Shown: positions 8,372-17,147, counted from the first letter of the stretch. The stretch: DNA of 64,000 nt from Chloroflexota bacterium (GCA_020161935.1 JAIUNI010000006.1:62001-126000); one strand, 5' to 3'. Notes: generated by a model not told the origin, from the letters alone. Numbers and translations: made by a program.

Positions 8372-10403
8372 AAACGTGAAACTTTCGCTTCAATTGAACA
8401 AACGGCGCATGGCGCTCATGACCCTGTTGGCCTTGTTTACACTGGTGACTTGGGTAGTCGCTCAAGACCCACCACCGCCCATCGTCGTCAATAATGTCTC
8501 GCCCAGCCAGCTCACGCTCGGACAAACGAGCATTATGGTGGTGAGCGGCGCAAACTTCCGTGCGACGACTAAAGTTGCGCTGGTCGGCGTGGGTGATCTC
8601 CCTGTAACGCTTGTAAGTCCGGCGGAAATTCGCGCGGCTGTTCCCGGTAACTTAACGGCGGGGCAATATATCGTCTCCGTCACGGATTCACAGGGCGGCG
8701 CAAATTCAGCTTTTACGCTGAATATTGTTGTACCGCCGACCGAGATACCGCCGACCAACCCACCTGCGCCGACGGATATTCCACCAATCCCAACAGCGAT
8801 ACCGATTCCGACCGATATTCCCGGTGCGCCCAGTCTACTCATCCGCAGCTTTACGGCTAATCCGGCGACGATTAAACCGGGGGACACCACAACTTTCACG
8901 TTCGATGTGATTAATCAGGGCAGCCGTACCGCGCAGGGTGTCTCGGTGGCAGTTGACCCCGGTGGAAAGTTCGTACCTGCCAACGGCCAAGCTAACGTCT
9001 TGCTGCCTGATCTTGCCGTTGGTGCGGCATTCAGCGTGCGGTTAGCAGTGGTGGCGGCGAAGGACACACCGGATGGCCCGCAAACGGTCGGGCTGACGAT
9101 GAGCTACCGCGACTTTAGCGGAACCGTGTACACCAGCAAAGGCTCATTGACGGTGAATGTGACCGCTGTCGCGCAGTCGTCACAGATTACATTGGCGCGT
9201 TACCAGTTCGACCCCAGCCCAGTCATCCCCGGTGAACCGGTAACAGTCACCATTTTGCTGACCAACACCGGTAACGAAACCGCTTCGCAAGTACTCGTTT
9301 CCATTCCTACAGATGGTATCCTGCTGGCAGGGCCGGAAGGCAACAGCTTCCCGGTGGGCGACATTGAGGCCGGACAAAGTGCCAGTGTCGATATGCCGCT
9401 GATTGTGGGCAGTACTGCAAAAGCAGGCCCGCAGTCACAGAATGTCGCCATCAGTTACATTCAGAAGGGCGAAACCAAGACCGTCCCGAACGCTGCCATG
9501 ACGTTGAACGTAGCACGGGTGGATGCACCTGCCCCGGTGATGATCGTCGACTCGTTCCAGACGGGTTTTGACGTGCTGACCCCCGGTCAGGAATTCACGC
9601 TGACGCTGAACCTGCGGAACATCGGCAACGACCAAGCCAAAGGGCTGATCGTCACCTTCGGCGGTGTGGACTCCAGCGGCGGCGGGATTGACCCGACCCC
9701 CGGCGCAGACGCATCGACCACCACCAACCCCAGCAGCACGTTCGCACCGGTTGGCTCGGTCGGGACGCAGAATGTCGGGGATGTGCCAGCCAACAAGGAA
9801 GAAGTCGTTACGCTTACTCAATCATTCATTGTGAGCGGCTCGGTCGAAAGCGGCATCTACCCGCTGCCGATTACCCTGCGCTACCAGCGTTCGGATGGTT
9901 CGTTCTCGCAGGACAACCTACGTGCCAGCTTGCCGGTGATTGTACCGCCGCAAATCCGCGTCTCAGAAGCGAACCCGATGCCGGAACAGGTCAACGCCGG
10001 TGATATGCTGTCCCTCTCGCTCGAAATTGCGAACCGGGGGCGCAAGGCGGTGAACTTTACCAACGCAGTCATCACGGCGGAGAACGCCGAAATCAGCAGC
10101 GGCGAAACGACCTACTTAGGGCCAGTACGGAACGACGACCAGACGACGCTGGATGCCAGCTTCCTCACCTTGAATGAGGGGCAAGCCTTTATCACGGTAA
10201 CGTTGAATTACACGGACGACTTGAACCGCCCGCAAACGATTGTTCAAACGTACAATGTGGAAGTGCTGCCCGCCCCACCGCCGATTGACTTCGGCACACC
10301 GCCGCCGGACTTTGGGGACAACGGTGGGCAGCAAGAACCTGAAATTAGCAGTCGGGATTTAATCGGGCGGGTACTGCTGGGCTTGCTCGGACTCGGTAGT
10401 TAA
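8361..10403 (+). CDS. Exported IPT/TIG and CARDB-repeat protein of an ABC exporter
   Basis: A 680-residue secreted or anchored protein. The ATG at 8361, inside the end of the ATPase gene, is chosen because it directly precedes a basic region and a hydrophobic export signal (about residues 13-35, ending in VVAQ). Residues 37-115 form an IPT/TIG-like beta domain (VSPSQLTLGQTSIMVVSGANF). A Pro/Thr-rich linker (120-150) follows, then four CARDB/NEW3-like beta-sandwich repeats, each starting with patterns such as ATIKPGDTTTFTFDVINQG. The C-terminus ends in a short hydrophobic tail. In MacB systems the adaptor is a membrane-fusion protein; here the CARDB protein takes that place between ATPase and permease. 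It may present or bind an extracellular ligand. Confidence 0.8.
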   Translation: MWTKNVKLSLQLNKRRMALMTLLALFTLVTWVVAQDPPPPIVVNNVSPSQLTLGQTSIMVVSGANFRATTKVALVGVGDLPVTLVSPAEIRAAVPGNLTAGQYIVSVTDSQGGANSAFTLNIVVPPTEIPPTNPPAPTDIPPIPTAIPIPTDIPGAPSLLIRSFTANPATIKPGDTTTFTFDVINQGSRTAQGVSVAVDPGGKFVPANGQANVLLPDLAVGAAFSVRLAVVAAKDTPDGPQTVGLTMSYRDFSGTVYTSKGSLTVNVTAVAQSSQITLARYQFDPSPVIPGEPVTVTILLTNTGNETASQVLVSIPTDGILLAGPEGNSFPVGDIEAGQSASVDMPLIVGSTAKAGPQSQNVAISYIQKGETKTVPNAAMTLNVARVDAPAPVMIVDSFQTGFDVLTPGQEFTLTLNLRNIGNDQAKGLIVTFGGVDSSGGGIDPTPGADASTTTNPSSTFAPVGSVGTQNVGDVPANKEEVVTLTQSFIVSGSVESGIYPLPITLRYQRSDGSFSQDNLRASLPVIVPPQIRVSEANPMPEQVNAGDMLSLSLEIANRGRKAVNFTNAVITAENAEISSGETTYLGPVRNDDQTTLDASFLTLNEGQAFITVTLNYTDDLNRPQTIVQTYNVEVLPAPPPIDFGTPPPDFGDNGGQQEPEISSRDLIGRVLLGLLGLGS

Positions 10404-10422
10404 GTGTGGTTAGGATGGCATC

Positions 10423-11739
10423 ATGCTATACGAACTCTTGCTGCTGGCACTGAGTAATCTGAACCGTGCGCGTGCGCGTTTGGCGATGACGGCTGGCGGC
10501 GTGCTGGTCGGGACAACGGCGGTAATCCTGCTGATCGCGCTGACGGCGGGTTTGCAGCAGGCGGCGGAAGCCAGCATTGGCAATAACTCGCAGCTCCTCG
10601 AACTCGATGTGATGCCGAATTACAACTTCCGACCGATGAACGACCCCAGCGAAACGCCGGAAACGATCAAGCAGTTGACGATTGAAGAGGTCAACAAGTT
10701 CTGGCGGATACCGGGGGTCGCGGCGGTCATCCCCCTCACCAACCTGCAAAGTGGTGAGATCAACGCGGGTAAATTTACCGGCTATGCCAATGTCCAAGGC
10801 ATCGACCCCAAGCTGCTGCCCTACATCGGTTTGAGCGTTCAAACAGGCACGTATTCGCTGGAAAGTGGGCAGGTGCTGTTAGGGGCGCATGTCGGCGATT
10901 ACTTCTACGACCCTAGGGGAACGGGCGACCAACAAAACGTTCAAGTTGACCTGTTTACCACACCCTTTAAGCTGCGGCTGTACCAATATACCTCGCAGAC
11001 CCCGACGCAGCGCAGCATCGCACCCAAGCCGATGGGCGTGCTGGCTGAGAATGACCGTTTCGGCTACTCGATGCTGATGCCGATTCAAGATGTGCTGAAC
11101 TACAACCAGTGGATCACCGGTCAAGAGATTGACCTCAAGACGTTCGCATATGACCAAGTGATCGTACGGGCGACCAGCCGCGAAACCGTACCTACCGTTT
11201 CGGATGCCATCCGCGAGTTGGGTTTCCAATCGGGCGGGATGGGCGAATACATCAATCAACTTAATTCGTTCTTCAGCGCCATGCGTTTGATCTTGGGCGG
11301 CGTGGGTGGTATCGCGCTGCTGGTGGCGGCCTTCGGTGTCGCCAATACGATGACGATGGCGATATTGGAACGAACGCGCGAGATCGGCTTGATGAAGGCC
11401 ATCGGCGCGACCGACCGCGATGTGCTAACGATCTTTCTCGCGGAGGCGAGTCTGGTGGGGTTGGCGGGTGGTATCACTGGCGTGGCGCTGTCGTACTTCC
11501 TGCAAAACCTGATTAACACTGCACTCGCGGGAGCTGGATCACCCGACCCCAGCCAGCCGAGCATCGCCAACTTCCTGCCGTTCGATACGTCGAAAATTGG
11601 TGGGCAGCTTTTCGTGATTAAACCGGAACTGGCGATTTTCGCGTTGGTACTGGCGACGGCAGTTGGACTCGGAGCAGGTTTGTATCCAGCACTGCGGGCA
11701 GCACGAATGCCACCCGTGCTGGCGTTGAAGTCGGAGTAA
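10423..11739 (+). CDS. ABC transporter permease, MacB/FtsX type
   Basis: A 438-residue membrane subunit that partners the ATPase upstream. The topology is the usual 1+3 arrangement: one helix at residues 18-45, a large extracytoplasmic domain of about 240 residues (MacB periplasmic core type), then three helices at roughly 285-315, 335-365 and 390-425. The coupling helix region reads ERTREIGLMKAIGATDRDV, which is conserved in FtsX/MacB proteins. The ATG follows a TTAGGATGG site and lies 19 bp after the CARDB gene. A strong hairpin terminator follows the gene. Confidence 0.93.
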   Translation: MLYELLLLALSNLNRARARLAMTAGGVLVGTTAVILLIALTAGLQQAAEASIGNNSQLLELDVMPNYNFRPMNDPSETPETIKQLTIEEVNKFWRIPGVAAVIPLTNLQSGEINAGKFTGYANVQGIDPKLLPYIGLSVQTGTYSLESGQVLLGAHVGDYFYDPRGTGDQQNVQVDLFTTPFKLRLYQYTSQTPTQRSIAPKPMGVLAENDRFGYSMLMPIQDVLNYNQWITGQEIDLKTFAYDQVIVRATSRETVPTVSDAIRELGFQSGGMGEYINQLNSFFSAMRLILGGVGGIALLVAAFGVANTMTMAILERTREIGLMKAIGATDRDVLTIFLAEASLVGLAGGITGVALSYFLQNLINTALAGAGSPDPSQPSIANFLPFDTSKIGGQLFVIKPELAIFALVLATAVGLGAGLYPALRAARMPPVLALKSE

Positions 11740-11790
11740 ACACAACCCAGAATTGAACCGCAGAGGCGCAGAGGAATACCGAGATTTGGG

Positions 11791-11826
11791 AATAAGGGAC
11801 GCAGGTGATGCGTCCCTTATTATTTT
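11791..11826 (+). terminator. Terminator after the exporter operon
   Basis: A perfect 12-bp stem, AATAAGGGACGC (11791-11802) with GCGTCCCTTATT (11810-11821), has a 7-nt loop and is followed by ATTTT. It lies between convergent genes and may work in both directions. Confidence 0.75.
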
Positions 11827-11828
11827 GG

Positions 11829-12164
11829 TTACGGGTGACCTTTGAAGGGGATGACGGTGTGTTCGGTGGTGTACAGGTGGGCGCGAACGGTGGTGAAGGC
11901 ATCCCCATCTTGCCCCGCGAGGATGCCGATTTCGGTGTTAAATGAGGCTTCCATGTCCTCGATGCTGTCCCACCACAATTCGGCGGTGCCATCGTACAGG
12001 GCTTCGCCACCGTCGGGCTGCTGCGGCGTGGCGATGTTGATGTAGTAGCCGCGGCAGTTGGGCAGTTGACCGGAAAGTTTGGTATGTTCGTCAACCCAGC
12101 GGGTCGTAAATTCTTCCATCGACATGCCGGGTTTACGCTTTAAAAAGGCGATTAATTTAACCAT
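11829..12164 (-). CDS. EthD-domain protein (dimeric alpha-beta barrel)
   Basis: A 111-residue small cytoplasmic protein of the EthD/ferredoxin-like dimeric alpha-beta barrel type. The start VKLIAFLKRKPGMSMEEFTTRWVDEHTKL is split across the first strand and helix in the usual way, with the conserved WxxxH segment (residues 23-28). A second half has WDSIEDMEASF. An AAGGAG site precedes the ATG. EthD proteins accompany or act as small oxygenases or decarboxylases and often stand alone. No substrate can be inferred. Confidence 0.85.
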   Translation of the reverse strand: MVKLIAFLKRKPGMSMEEFTTRWVDEHTKLSGQLPNCRGYYINIATPQQPDGGEALYDGTAELWWDSIEDMEASFNTEIGILAGQDGDAFTTVRAHLYTTEHTVIPFKGHP

Positions 12165-12296
12165 TTTTGACTCCTTATAAAAAGTTTTTATCCTCTCCTG
12201 ATACTATTCGACAGCGCCCTACCCTGCAAGTGATATTCATCCATCGACGTACATCACGCGAATGAGGCGCACTACGTCTCTGCTCTAAATAAGTAT

Positions 12297-14246
12297 TTAC
12301 TGCACTGTAATCACTTCAATCTCGGTGGCGATGACAAACGTTTCACCGTCGGTAGTCGTTAGGCGCTGGCTGCCGACCGGATCGTAAAAGCCGAGGGCAA
12401 GGCGGTAGCGACCGGTTGGCGTTTCAGCCGGAATCGTCAGGGTAAAGGGGCGGCTGATAAGCGTCTCGGCGGGGTCATCCCATGTACTCGTCGGGCGGCG
12501 TTCGAGGTCATCAACCAGCGGCAAGCCGTCCTGCTGGGCGACCACTTCAACCGCATCCAGCGGGTATAGGTGGGTAAACACGCGGTACGGCACATCAGTC
12601 GGTGCATCCGCTTGCCAGTAGTAAGTGATGGTGACATCGGAGCCAGCCGTCACCTCCGACGATGACAGATCATAGCCAATCAGCTTGATCGTGCCGAGCG
12701 ACAATGGGGTTGGCAGCAGCGTTTGAATCGGCTGCAAGCGTAGGACGTTCATGGCGGGTCCGCGAAAGCGGCTGTCGGTCGGGTAGGATTTCAGCAAGAG
12801 CAGTTCGCCGGGGGCGTATTCCTGCCCCGGCGTACCGAACGGAACGATGGCGTAAGTCACATTTTGGACGCGCCATTCGCCGAGCGTTTTATCAGCGAGG
12901 TTAGCATTCGCGACCAGCGGAAAATCATTCAGCCCATGATAACCACCGTAGTCACGGTTGAGCGTTTTGTGGTTCTCGGCGCTGGCGATATGCGGCGCGG
13001 GTGGCAGGGAAGTATCCATGTAGATAGCGAGGTCGTTGCGGCGATCAGGCTTCAACGCATCCAACGTGGAACTGAGGGAAGCAGACGCAGCAGGGGCAAT
13101 GGCGACGAGGGTATAGACGCTAACGGCAGCGTAGGCTAACTTAGGGGTATATGTCGGCAGCGGTCGGCGAGATGATAGCCATTTGACCAGCCAAGCCACA
13201 ACAAGGGCTAACGCCGCGCCAGCGAGCAGGTCGCCGAGAGCGAGCAGGAAGTACATCTGGCGGGTGGATTGCAAGCCGAACAGACTGATGCCAAACAAGA
13301 ACAGAACCAGCGCCGCAACAACAGCCATTAACGTGACGCGGGACAGCAGCTTCTCACTCTGCCATAGAGCCACGGCGAACACGATGATGATAACCACCCA
13401 CGCGAGCAGCGGACGTGTCGCTATTAGTGTGATGTCGAGGTGGGTGGCGAGTAACTGCGGCGCAGGGAACGCCAGCTTATCGGTGGGGGCAACCCATTGG
13501 ACGATCTTGGTAGCATCTAAAGTCGGGTAAAGCGCCAGCAGCCAGAACAAGAAGATGCCCCAACGAAGGGCGTTCCACAGTGCCGCGCGAATAACCGCCC
13601 GCCGCTGAACGCTATCCCCTGCCCACCAGCGGATAAGGGGCAAGCAGAAGATCAACGGCATGAGGAAGATGGCCTGTGTTTTGAAAGCAATTGCCAGCAT
13701 GAGCGCATAGCTGGCGGCGGTGTTCAAAGAGTCGCGGTTACGGTTCGTCCCCACGCAAACTAGCCACAACGCAAGCAGCGCAAAAAAGGTGACATAAGGG
13801 TCAGCCGTGGCGAAGCGGACGCTGGCGTTCCAGATCGGATTGACCGCCCAAATGAGCGCCGCCAATAACCCCGCGAACTCGCCCGCCAGTTCAACGCCCA
13901 AGAGGGCAACTATAACAACCGTGAACAACGCCGCCGTGACAGTGATGAGGCGAACGACCGGAATGAAGTCCGAGGCGGGGCGGCGAACGGTTTCATTGAA
14001 GGCTTTCAGCACCAGATAGTTCAGGCTGATGATGCCGGGGGGATAGGCGTTGTAGCCCATCGGTTTGGCTGTGCCGCTGTCGATAATCATCTGCGCGGCG
14101 AGGTTGAACGAGGGTTCATCGGGATGATCGACATACGGCAAACTGACGCGGTAGCCGGTGAAATACAATCCGCCAGCGAGCAGGACGATAACCAGCAGGC
14201 AAAACCACCATCGGCGATTGACAGGCAGGAGCGAACCACGCGGCAT
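12297..14246 (-). CDS. GT-C type membrane glycosyltransferase (GT39/ArnT-like)
   Basis: A 649-residue protein with about 11-12 membrane helices and a C-terminal soluble part of about 200 residues. The first periplasmic loop carries YVDHPDEPSFNLAA, with the paired acidic residues (D-x-x-D-E) that bind the metal and lipid-phosphosugar donor in GT-C enzymes. A basic N-terminus and a first helix at residues 15-30 fix the start; ATG is the only sensible one. The soluble C-terminal domain has a beta-rich pattern (YYWQADAPTDVPYRVFTHLY). The role is probably transfer of a sugar from polyprenyl-phosphate to a cell-surface acceptor. The gene is monocistronic, running toward the EthD gene. Confidence 0.82.
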   Translation of the reverse strand: MPRGSLLPVNRRWWFCLLVIVLLAGGLYFTGYRVSLPYVDHPDEPSFNLAAQMIIDSGTAKPMGYNAYPPGIISLNYLVLKAFNETVRRPASDFIPVVRLITVTAALFTVVIVALLGVELAGEFAGLLAALIWAVNPIWNASVRFATADPYVTFFALLALWLVCVGTNRNRDSLNTAASYALMLAIAFKTQAIFLMPLIFCLPLIRWWAGDSVQRRAVIRAALWNALRWGIFLFWLLALYPTLDATKIVQWVAPTDKLAFPAPQLLATHLDITLIATRPLLAWVVIIIVFAVALWQSEKLLSRVTLMAVVAALVLFLFGISLFGLQSTRQMYFLLALGDLLAGAALALVVAWLVKWLSSRRPLPTYTPKLAYAAVSVYTLVAIAPAASASLSSTLDALKPDRRNDLAIYMDTSLPPAPHIASAENHKTLNRDYGGYHGLNDFPLVANANLADKTLGEWRVQNVTYAIVPFGTPGQEYAPGELLLLKSYPTDSRFRGPAMNVLRLQPIQTLLPTPLSLGTIKLIGYDLSSSEVTAGSDVTITYYWQADAPTDVPYRVFTHLYPLDAVEVVAQQDGLPLVDDLERRPTSTWDDPAETLISRPFTLTIPAETPTGRYRLALGFYDPVGSQRLTTTDGETFVIATEIEVITVQ

Positions 14247-14281
14247 GAGAGTATCCTAAAGCGAGCGGTAAGCATAAAGGT

Positions 14282-14416
14282 AAGAAGCCATTTGAGAAGT
14301 TCTGAAATACCGGACAGCCAGTCTGCTGTCCCTACAAAAACGCGCGTTTGAGAGGCGAATTTCTTGTAGGGACGCGATACATCGCGTCCGATGAACCCTT
14401 TTCAAACGACTTCTAA
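14282..14416. mobile_element. MITE-like inverted-repeat element, copy 1
   Basis: A non-coding element of about 135 bp. Its ends are imperfect inverted repeats: AGAAGCCATTTGAGAAG on the left and, read inward, AGAAGTCGTTTGAAAAG on the right. Inside are two hairpins, GGACAGCCAG..CTGTCC and GGACGCGATACATCGCGTCC. A nearly identical copy lies at 44859-45004 and related ones at 50980-51124 and 56262-56414. Confidence 0.7.
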
Positions 14417-14496
14417 CGAGTATAGCACAGCACCATCTCGCTCCTTCTCTCTAACCATCTGTATGCTTTACCGACAAACTTTGTGCAAGCTGCACA

Positions 14497-14525
14497 TTGA
14501 AATCCCCTTCCCGGTGGGATACATT
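14497..14525 (+). promoter_or_regulatory. Promoter of the lysine operon leader
   Basis: TTGAAA (14497-14502) and TACATT (14520-14525) have an exact 17-bp spacer. The predicted start is near 14532, which leaves about 23 nt before the first leader-peptide ATG, including its AAGGA site at 14544-14548. Confidence 0.6.
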
Positions 14526-14554
14526 AGTTCGTGTTCTGTGAAGAAGGAATCACC

Positions 14555-14605
14555 ATGTACCCTTTATCGCTCTCCAAGAAGTCCAAGAAGCGCAGCCCGA
14601 TCTAA
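14555..14605 (+). CDS. Lysine-rich leader peptide 1 of the lysine operon
   Basis: A 16-residue ORF, MYPLSLSKKSKKRSPI, with an AAGGA ribosome-binding site 6 bp before the ATG. Four of 16 residues are Lys, in two AAG-AAG pairs (14576-14581 and 14585-14590). The TAA stop is followed one base later by GTCCGGG (14606-14612), which is exactly complementary to CCCGGAC (14653-14659) in the left arm of terminator 1. A ribosome reaching the stop would cover GTCCGGG and allow the terminator. A ribosome stalled on the Lys codons would leave it free to form the antiterminator. This is the logic of trp/his-type attenuation. The call is from sequence and geometry only. Confidence 0.75.
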   Translation: MYPLSLSKKSKKRSPI

Positions 14606-14659
14606 GTCCGGGATTTTTGGTTTCGAGAGCATCAACAACGCGAACGAACCCGCCCGGAC
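14606..14659 (+). promoter_or_regulatory. Antiterminator 1 of the lysine leader
   Basis: GTCCGGG (14606-14612) pairs with CCCGGAC (14653-14659), and inside it GGTTTCG (14619-14625, one bulged T) pairs with CGAACC (14645-14650). The two helices together occupy the left arm of terminator 1 (14647-14654), so the two structures exclude each other. Confidence 0.7.
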
Positions 14660-14672
14660 AGGCGGGTTTTTT
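14647..14672 (+). terminator. Intrinsic terminator 1 (attenuator) of the lysine leader
   Basis: AACCCGCC (14647-14654) pairs with GGCGGGTT (14661-14668), with a 6-nt loop and a T-tract through 14672. It lies 41 nt after leader peptide 1 and before leader peptide 2. Confidence 0.85.
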
Positions 14673-14706
14673 GTTGTCAAAGTCTAGCTATAACGAGAGA
14701 AAAGTC

Positions 14707-14769
14707 ATGAAAGCGTTCGAGAGCAAGCAGAAGAAGCAGGACAAGAAGCCCAACCAGAGGTCTGGATAG
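14707..14769 (+). CDS. Lysine-rich leader peptide 2 of the lysine operon
   Basis: A 20-residue ORF with six Lys residues (positions 2, 7, 9, 10, 13, 14), including AAG-AAG pairs at 14731-14736 and 14743-14748. A weak purine-rich site (GAGAGAAAAG) precedes the ATG. Its last codons contain GGTCTGGAT (14759-14767), exactly complementary to ATCCAGACC (14804-14812), which covers the left arm of terminator 2. It therefore repeats the arrangement of leader 1 with unrelated sequence apart from the lysine codons. That makes chance unlikely and argues for control by charged tRNA-Lys. Confidence 0.72.
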   Translation: MKAFESKQKKQDKKPNQRSG

Positions 14770-14812
14770 CCTCGCTGCGCCACGAACGATGTGACGAGCC
14801 GCCATCCAGACC
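14759..14812 (+). promoter_or_regulatory. Antiterminator 2 of the lysine leader
   Basis: GGTCTGGAT (14759-14767) pairs over 9 bp with ATCCAGACC (14804-14812). It is extended by GC with GC (14769-14770/14801-14802) and CTCG with CGAG (14771-14774/14795-14798). This long hairpin uses the left arm and loop of terminator 2 and so would prevent it. Confidence 0.7.
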
Positions 14813-14833
14813 CACGCTGGATGGCGGTTTTTT
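14799..14833 (+). terminator. Intrinsic terminator 2 (attenuator) of the lysine leader
   Basis: A perfect 11-bp stem, CCGCCATCCAG (14799-14809) with CTGGATGGCGG (14817-14827), has a 7-nt loop and six T residues to 14833. Confidence 0.88.
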
Positions 14834-14835
14834 GT

Positions 14836-15000
14836 TCAGTCACCAGTCAATAGTCGCCAGTCATCAGTCCAATACACAAAACAAGATTGAACCGCAGAGA
14901 CGCGGAGGACGCAGAGAAATACGGAGAAAGACAAAGACATTTAACCACAGAGGCACAGAGAAAAGACAGAGAAGTTTGGCAGCCGGTTGTTGAGCATCAG
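14836..15000. repeat. Heptamer CAGTCAN array and ACCGCAGAGACGCGGAG-type repeats before lysW
   Basis: Five imperfect CAGTCAN heptamers (14836-14870) are followed by two tandem copies of the dispersed repeat (TTGAACCGCAGAGACGCGG from 14885 and TTAACCACAGAGGCACAGAG from 14940). No gene is seen. The stretch separates attenuator 2 from the lysW ribosome-binding site. Confidence 0.6.
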
Positions 15001-15059
15001 CCGAGACCATTGGTGAATGACAACGGGACACTAAATTCAACCTATAGGAGTAGAAGAAC

Positions 15060-15230
15060 ATGACCGCACCCACCTGCCCGACCTGTGGAGCCGACCTGCT
15101 GGTTCCCGCCAACGCCATGAAACATGAACTGTTCCCCTGCCAGGACTGCGGCACGGAACTCGAAATCGTCAGCCTTGATCCGGTAGCGGTTGAACTCGCG
15201 CCGGAAGTCGAAGAAGACTGGGGCGAATAA
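15060..15230 (+). CDS. lysW: LysW, amino-group carrier protein for lysine biosynthesis
   Basis: A 56-residue acidic carrier that holds alpha-aminoadipate through its C-terminal glutamate and carries it through the LysX-LysY-LysZ-LysJ steps. An N-terminal zinc-ribbon is formed by C6, C9, C27 and C30 (CPTC and CQDC). The C-terminus is EDWGE, the invariant signature whose last Glu is the attachment point. A TAGGAG ribosome-binding site lies about 10 bp before the ATG. It is the first structural gene of the operon, one base before lysX. LysW can also serve arginine synthesis in some archaea, but the homocitrate synthase at the end of this operon points to lysine. Confidence 0.95.
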   Translation: MTAPTCPTCGADLLVPANAMKHELFPCQDCGTELEIVSLDPVAVELAPEVEEDWGE

Positions 15231-15231
15231 G

Positions 15232-16110
15232 ATGCGCGTCGGCATTATCATTTCGCACATCAGACCCGAAGAAAAGCTGCTCATCTCCGCGTTCCAGGCG
15301 CGGGGAGTCGAGCCGGATATTATTTCCGACCGTGAGATCAACCTTGAAATCACGGCGGGGCCGGAGCAGCTTACACCCTCTGGCGTACCGTGGAACGCTT
15401 ACGACCTGATTATGGAACGGAGCGTCAGCACTTCGCGCGGGTTATACATGCTGGCGATGCTCGGCAGTTGGGGACTCAACGCCATCAACCGCTACGAAAC
15501 CGCCGCCACCTGCGCCGATAAATTCTTGACCACCATCGCCCTCGCTAAAGCGGGCGTACCCCAACCCACTGCCCGCACCGCCTTCGACCCCGACACAACT
15601 TTAAAAGCGATTGAAGACCTCGGTTATCCGGCGGTGCTGAAACCCGTAACCGGTTCATGGGGACGGCTTTTGGCAAAGGTCAAAGACGCGGATGCGGCAG
15701 AGGCTATTATCGAACACCGCCAAACGCTGGGTGATTACCAGCACCACATTTACTACGTGCAAGAGTACGTCAATAAGCCGGGGCGCGATATTCGGGCGTT
15801 CGTGGTGGGCGACCGCACCATCTGCGCGATCTACCGCGACTCGCCGCACTGGATCACCAACACGGCACGCGGCGGCAAAGCGTCGAACTGCCCGGTTACG
15901 CCGGAACTGGATGCCCTGTGCGTGAAAGCGGCGCAAGCGGTGGGCGGCGGTATCGTGGCGGTGGATGTGTTTGAAGACCCCGAACGCGGCCTGAGCGTGA
16001 ACGAGATCAACCACACGATGGAATTCCGCAACAGCAGCGCCCCGACTGGCGTGGACATCGCGGCGGAAGTGGTGAGCTATGCCCTAAGTACAGCAGGTGT
16101 AACAGCATGA
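15232..16110 (+). CDS. lysX: LysX, LysW-alpha-aminoadipate ligase (ATP-grasp)
   Basis: A 292-residue ATP-grasp ligase that joins the alpha-amino group of L-alpha-aminoadipate to the C-terminal Glu of LysW. The ATG at 15232 lies one base after the lysW stop; the longer open frame only reads back through lysW. The ATP-binding loops and metal ligands are in [30 protein letters not shown] and [13 protein letters not shown], all typical of the LysX/RimK group. Its stop overlaps the lysY start by 4 bp (ATGA). Distinguishing LysX from the glutamate-specific ArgX by sequence is uncertain, but the operon context supports LysX. Confidence 0.93.
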   Translation: MRVGIIISHIRPEEKLLISAFQARGVEPDIISDREINLEITAGPEQLTPSGVPWNAYDLIMERSVSTSRGLYMLAMLGSWGLNAINRYETAATCADKFLTTIALAKAGVPQPTARTAFDPDTTLKAIEDLGYPAVLKPVTGSWGRLLAKVKDADAAEAIIEHRQTLGDYQHHIYYVQEYVNKPGRDIRAFVVGDRTICAIYRDSPHWITNTARGGKASNCPVTPELDALCVKAAQAVGGGIVAVDVFEDPERGLSVNEINHTMEFRNSSAPTGVDIAAEVVSYALSTAGVTA

Positions 16111-17147
16111 TCCAAGTTGGGATTGTTGGGGGAAGCGGGTACACGGGCGGCGAACTGCTGCGGCTGCTGCTGGCGCATCCTGAAGTGGAGGTGACACAAG
16201 CCACCTCCGAGAGCAACATCGGCAAATTTTTCTATCAAGTGCATCCGCACCTGCGCGGGAAAACTCAACTGCGCTTCATCGGGCGGGACGCGCTACAACC
16301 CTGTGATGTGCTGTTCCTCGCCCTGCCCCACGGCGAGGCGCAGAAGCACATTGGGCGCTATACGGCGCTGGGCAGCAAAATCATCGACCTAAGCGCCGAC
16401 TTCCGGCTGAATGACGCAGAACTCTATAAGACGGTTTACGGGCATGACCATGCCGCACCGGAATGGCTGGGCAAGTTCGTCTACGGCCTACCGGAGTTGT
16501 TCCGCGAGAACCTGAAAGGTGCAGATTATGCCAGCGGCGTGGGTTGCAACGCGACCGCTTCCACACTGGCACTGTGGGCGCTGGTGAAAGCCGGTGTTGT
16601 GACGGCGAACCAGCCGATTATCGTGGACGCGAAAGTCGGCAGCAGCGAAGCCGGACGTGAGCCAAGTGACAGCAGTCACCATCCGGCGCGGGTGGGCATC
16701 GTGCGCCCGTTCGCGCTCACCGGACACCGCCATGAGTATGAGGTCAAGCAGTCACTGGCACAGTGCGGCGACTTTGACGTGCGGTTAGCGATCACCAGCG
16801 TGGAATTGGTGCGCGGTGTTTCGGCAGCGGTGCATTTAACGCTGCCAGCCGGTTTAGCCGACAAGGACTTCTGGGGGCCATACCGGCAGACATGGAGCGG
16901 GCAGCCGTTCGTGCGCATCGTGCATGAGAAAACGGGGATGCACCGTCACCCCGAACCGCGTTTGCTCTCCGGCACGAATTACGCCGACGTGGGTTGGGAA
17001 TACGACCCCGCGACCGGACGCACGGTGCTGCTGTGCGCGATTGATAACCTCGGTAAAGGGGCAGCGGGTACGGCAGTACAGTGTATGAACCTGATGTGCG
17101 GAGTCGAGGAAACAACGGCGCTGACCTTTGGCGGGATTTACCCGTAA
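16107..17147 (+). CDS. lysY: LysY, LysW-aminoadipyl-6-phosphate reductase
   Basis: A 346-residue NADPH-dependent reductase of the ArgC/LysY family, making the LysW-bound semialdehyde. The N-terminal nucleotide-binding loop is [17 protein letters not shown] (residues 5-21). The catalytic cysteine is C147 in GVGCNATAS. The catalytic His lies in the C-terminal half, in the HRHEYEV region. The start overlaps lysX by 4 bp, so the two are coupled. The gap to lysZ (40 bp) is filled by a copy of the dispersed ACCACAGAGACACAGAGG repeat. Confidence 0.94.
   Translation: MIQVGIVGGSGYTGGELLRLLLAHPEVEVTQATSESNIGKFFYQVHPHLRGKTQLRFIGRDALQPCDVLFLALPHGEAQKHIGRYTALGSKIIDLSADFRLNDAELYKTVYGHDHAAPEWLGKFVYGLPELFRENLKGADYASGVGCNATASTLALWALVKAGVVTANQPIIVDAKVGSSEAGREPSDSSHHPARVGIVRPFALTGHRHEYEVKQSLAQCGDFDVRLAITSVELVRGVSAAVHLTLPAGLADKDFWGPYRQTWSGQPFVRIVHEKTGMHRHPEPRLLSGTNYADVGWEYDPATGRTVLLCAIDNLGKGAAGTAVQCMNLMCGVEETTALTFGGIYP

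Noticed and set aside
14391-14687. A 98-residue plus-strand frame overlapping the lysine leader
   Set aside because: It reads through terminator 1 in another frame and starts inside the MITE-like element; the short leader ORFs explain the region better.
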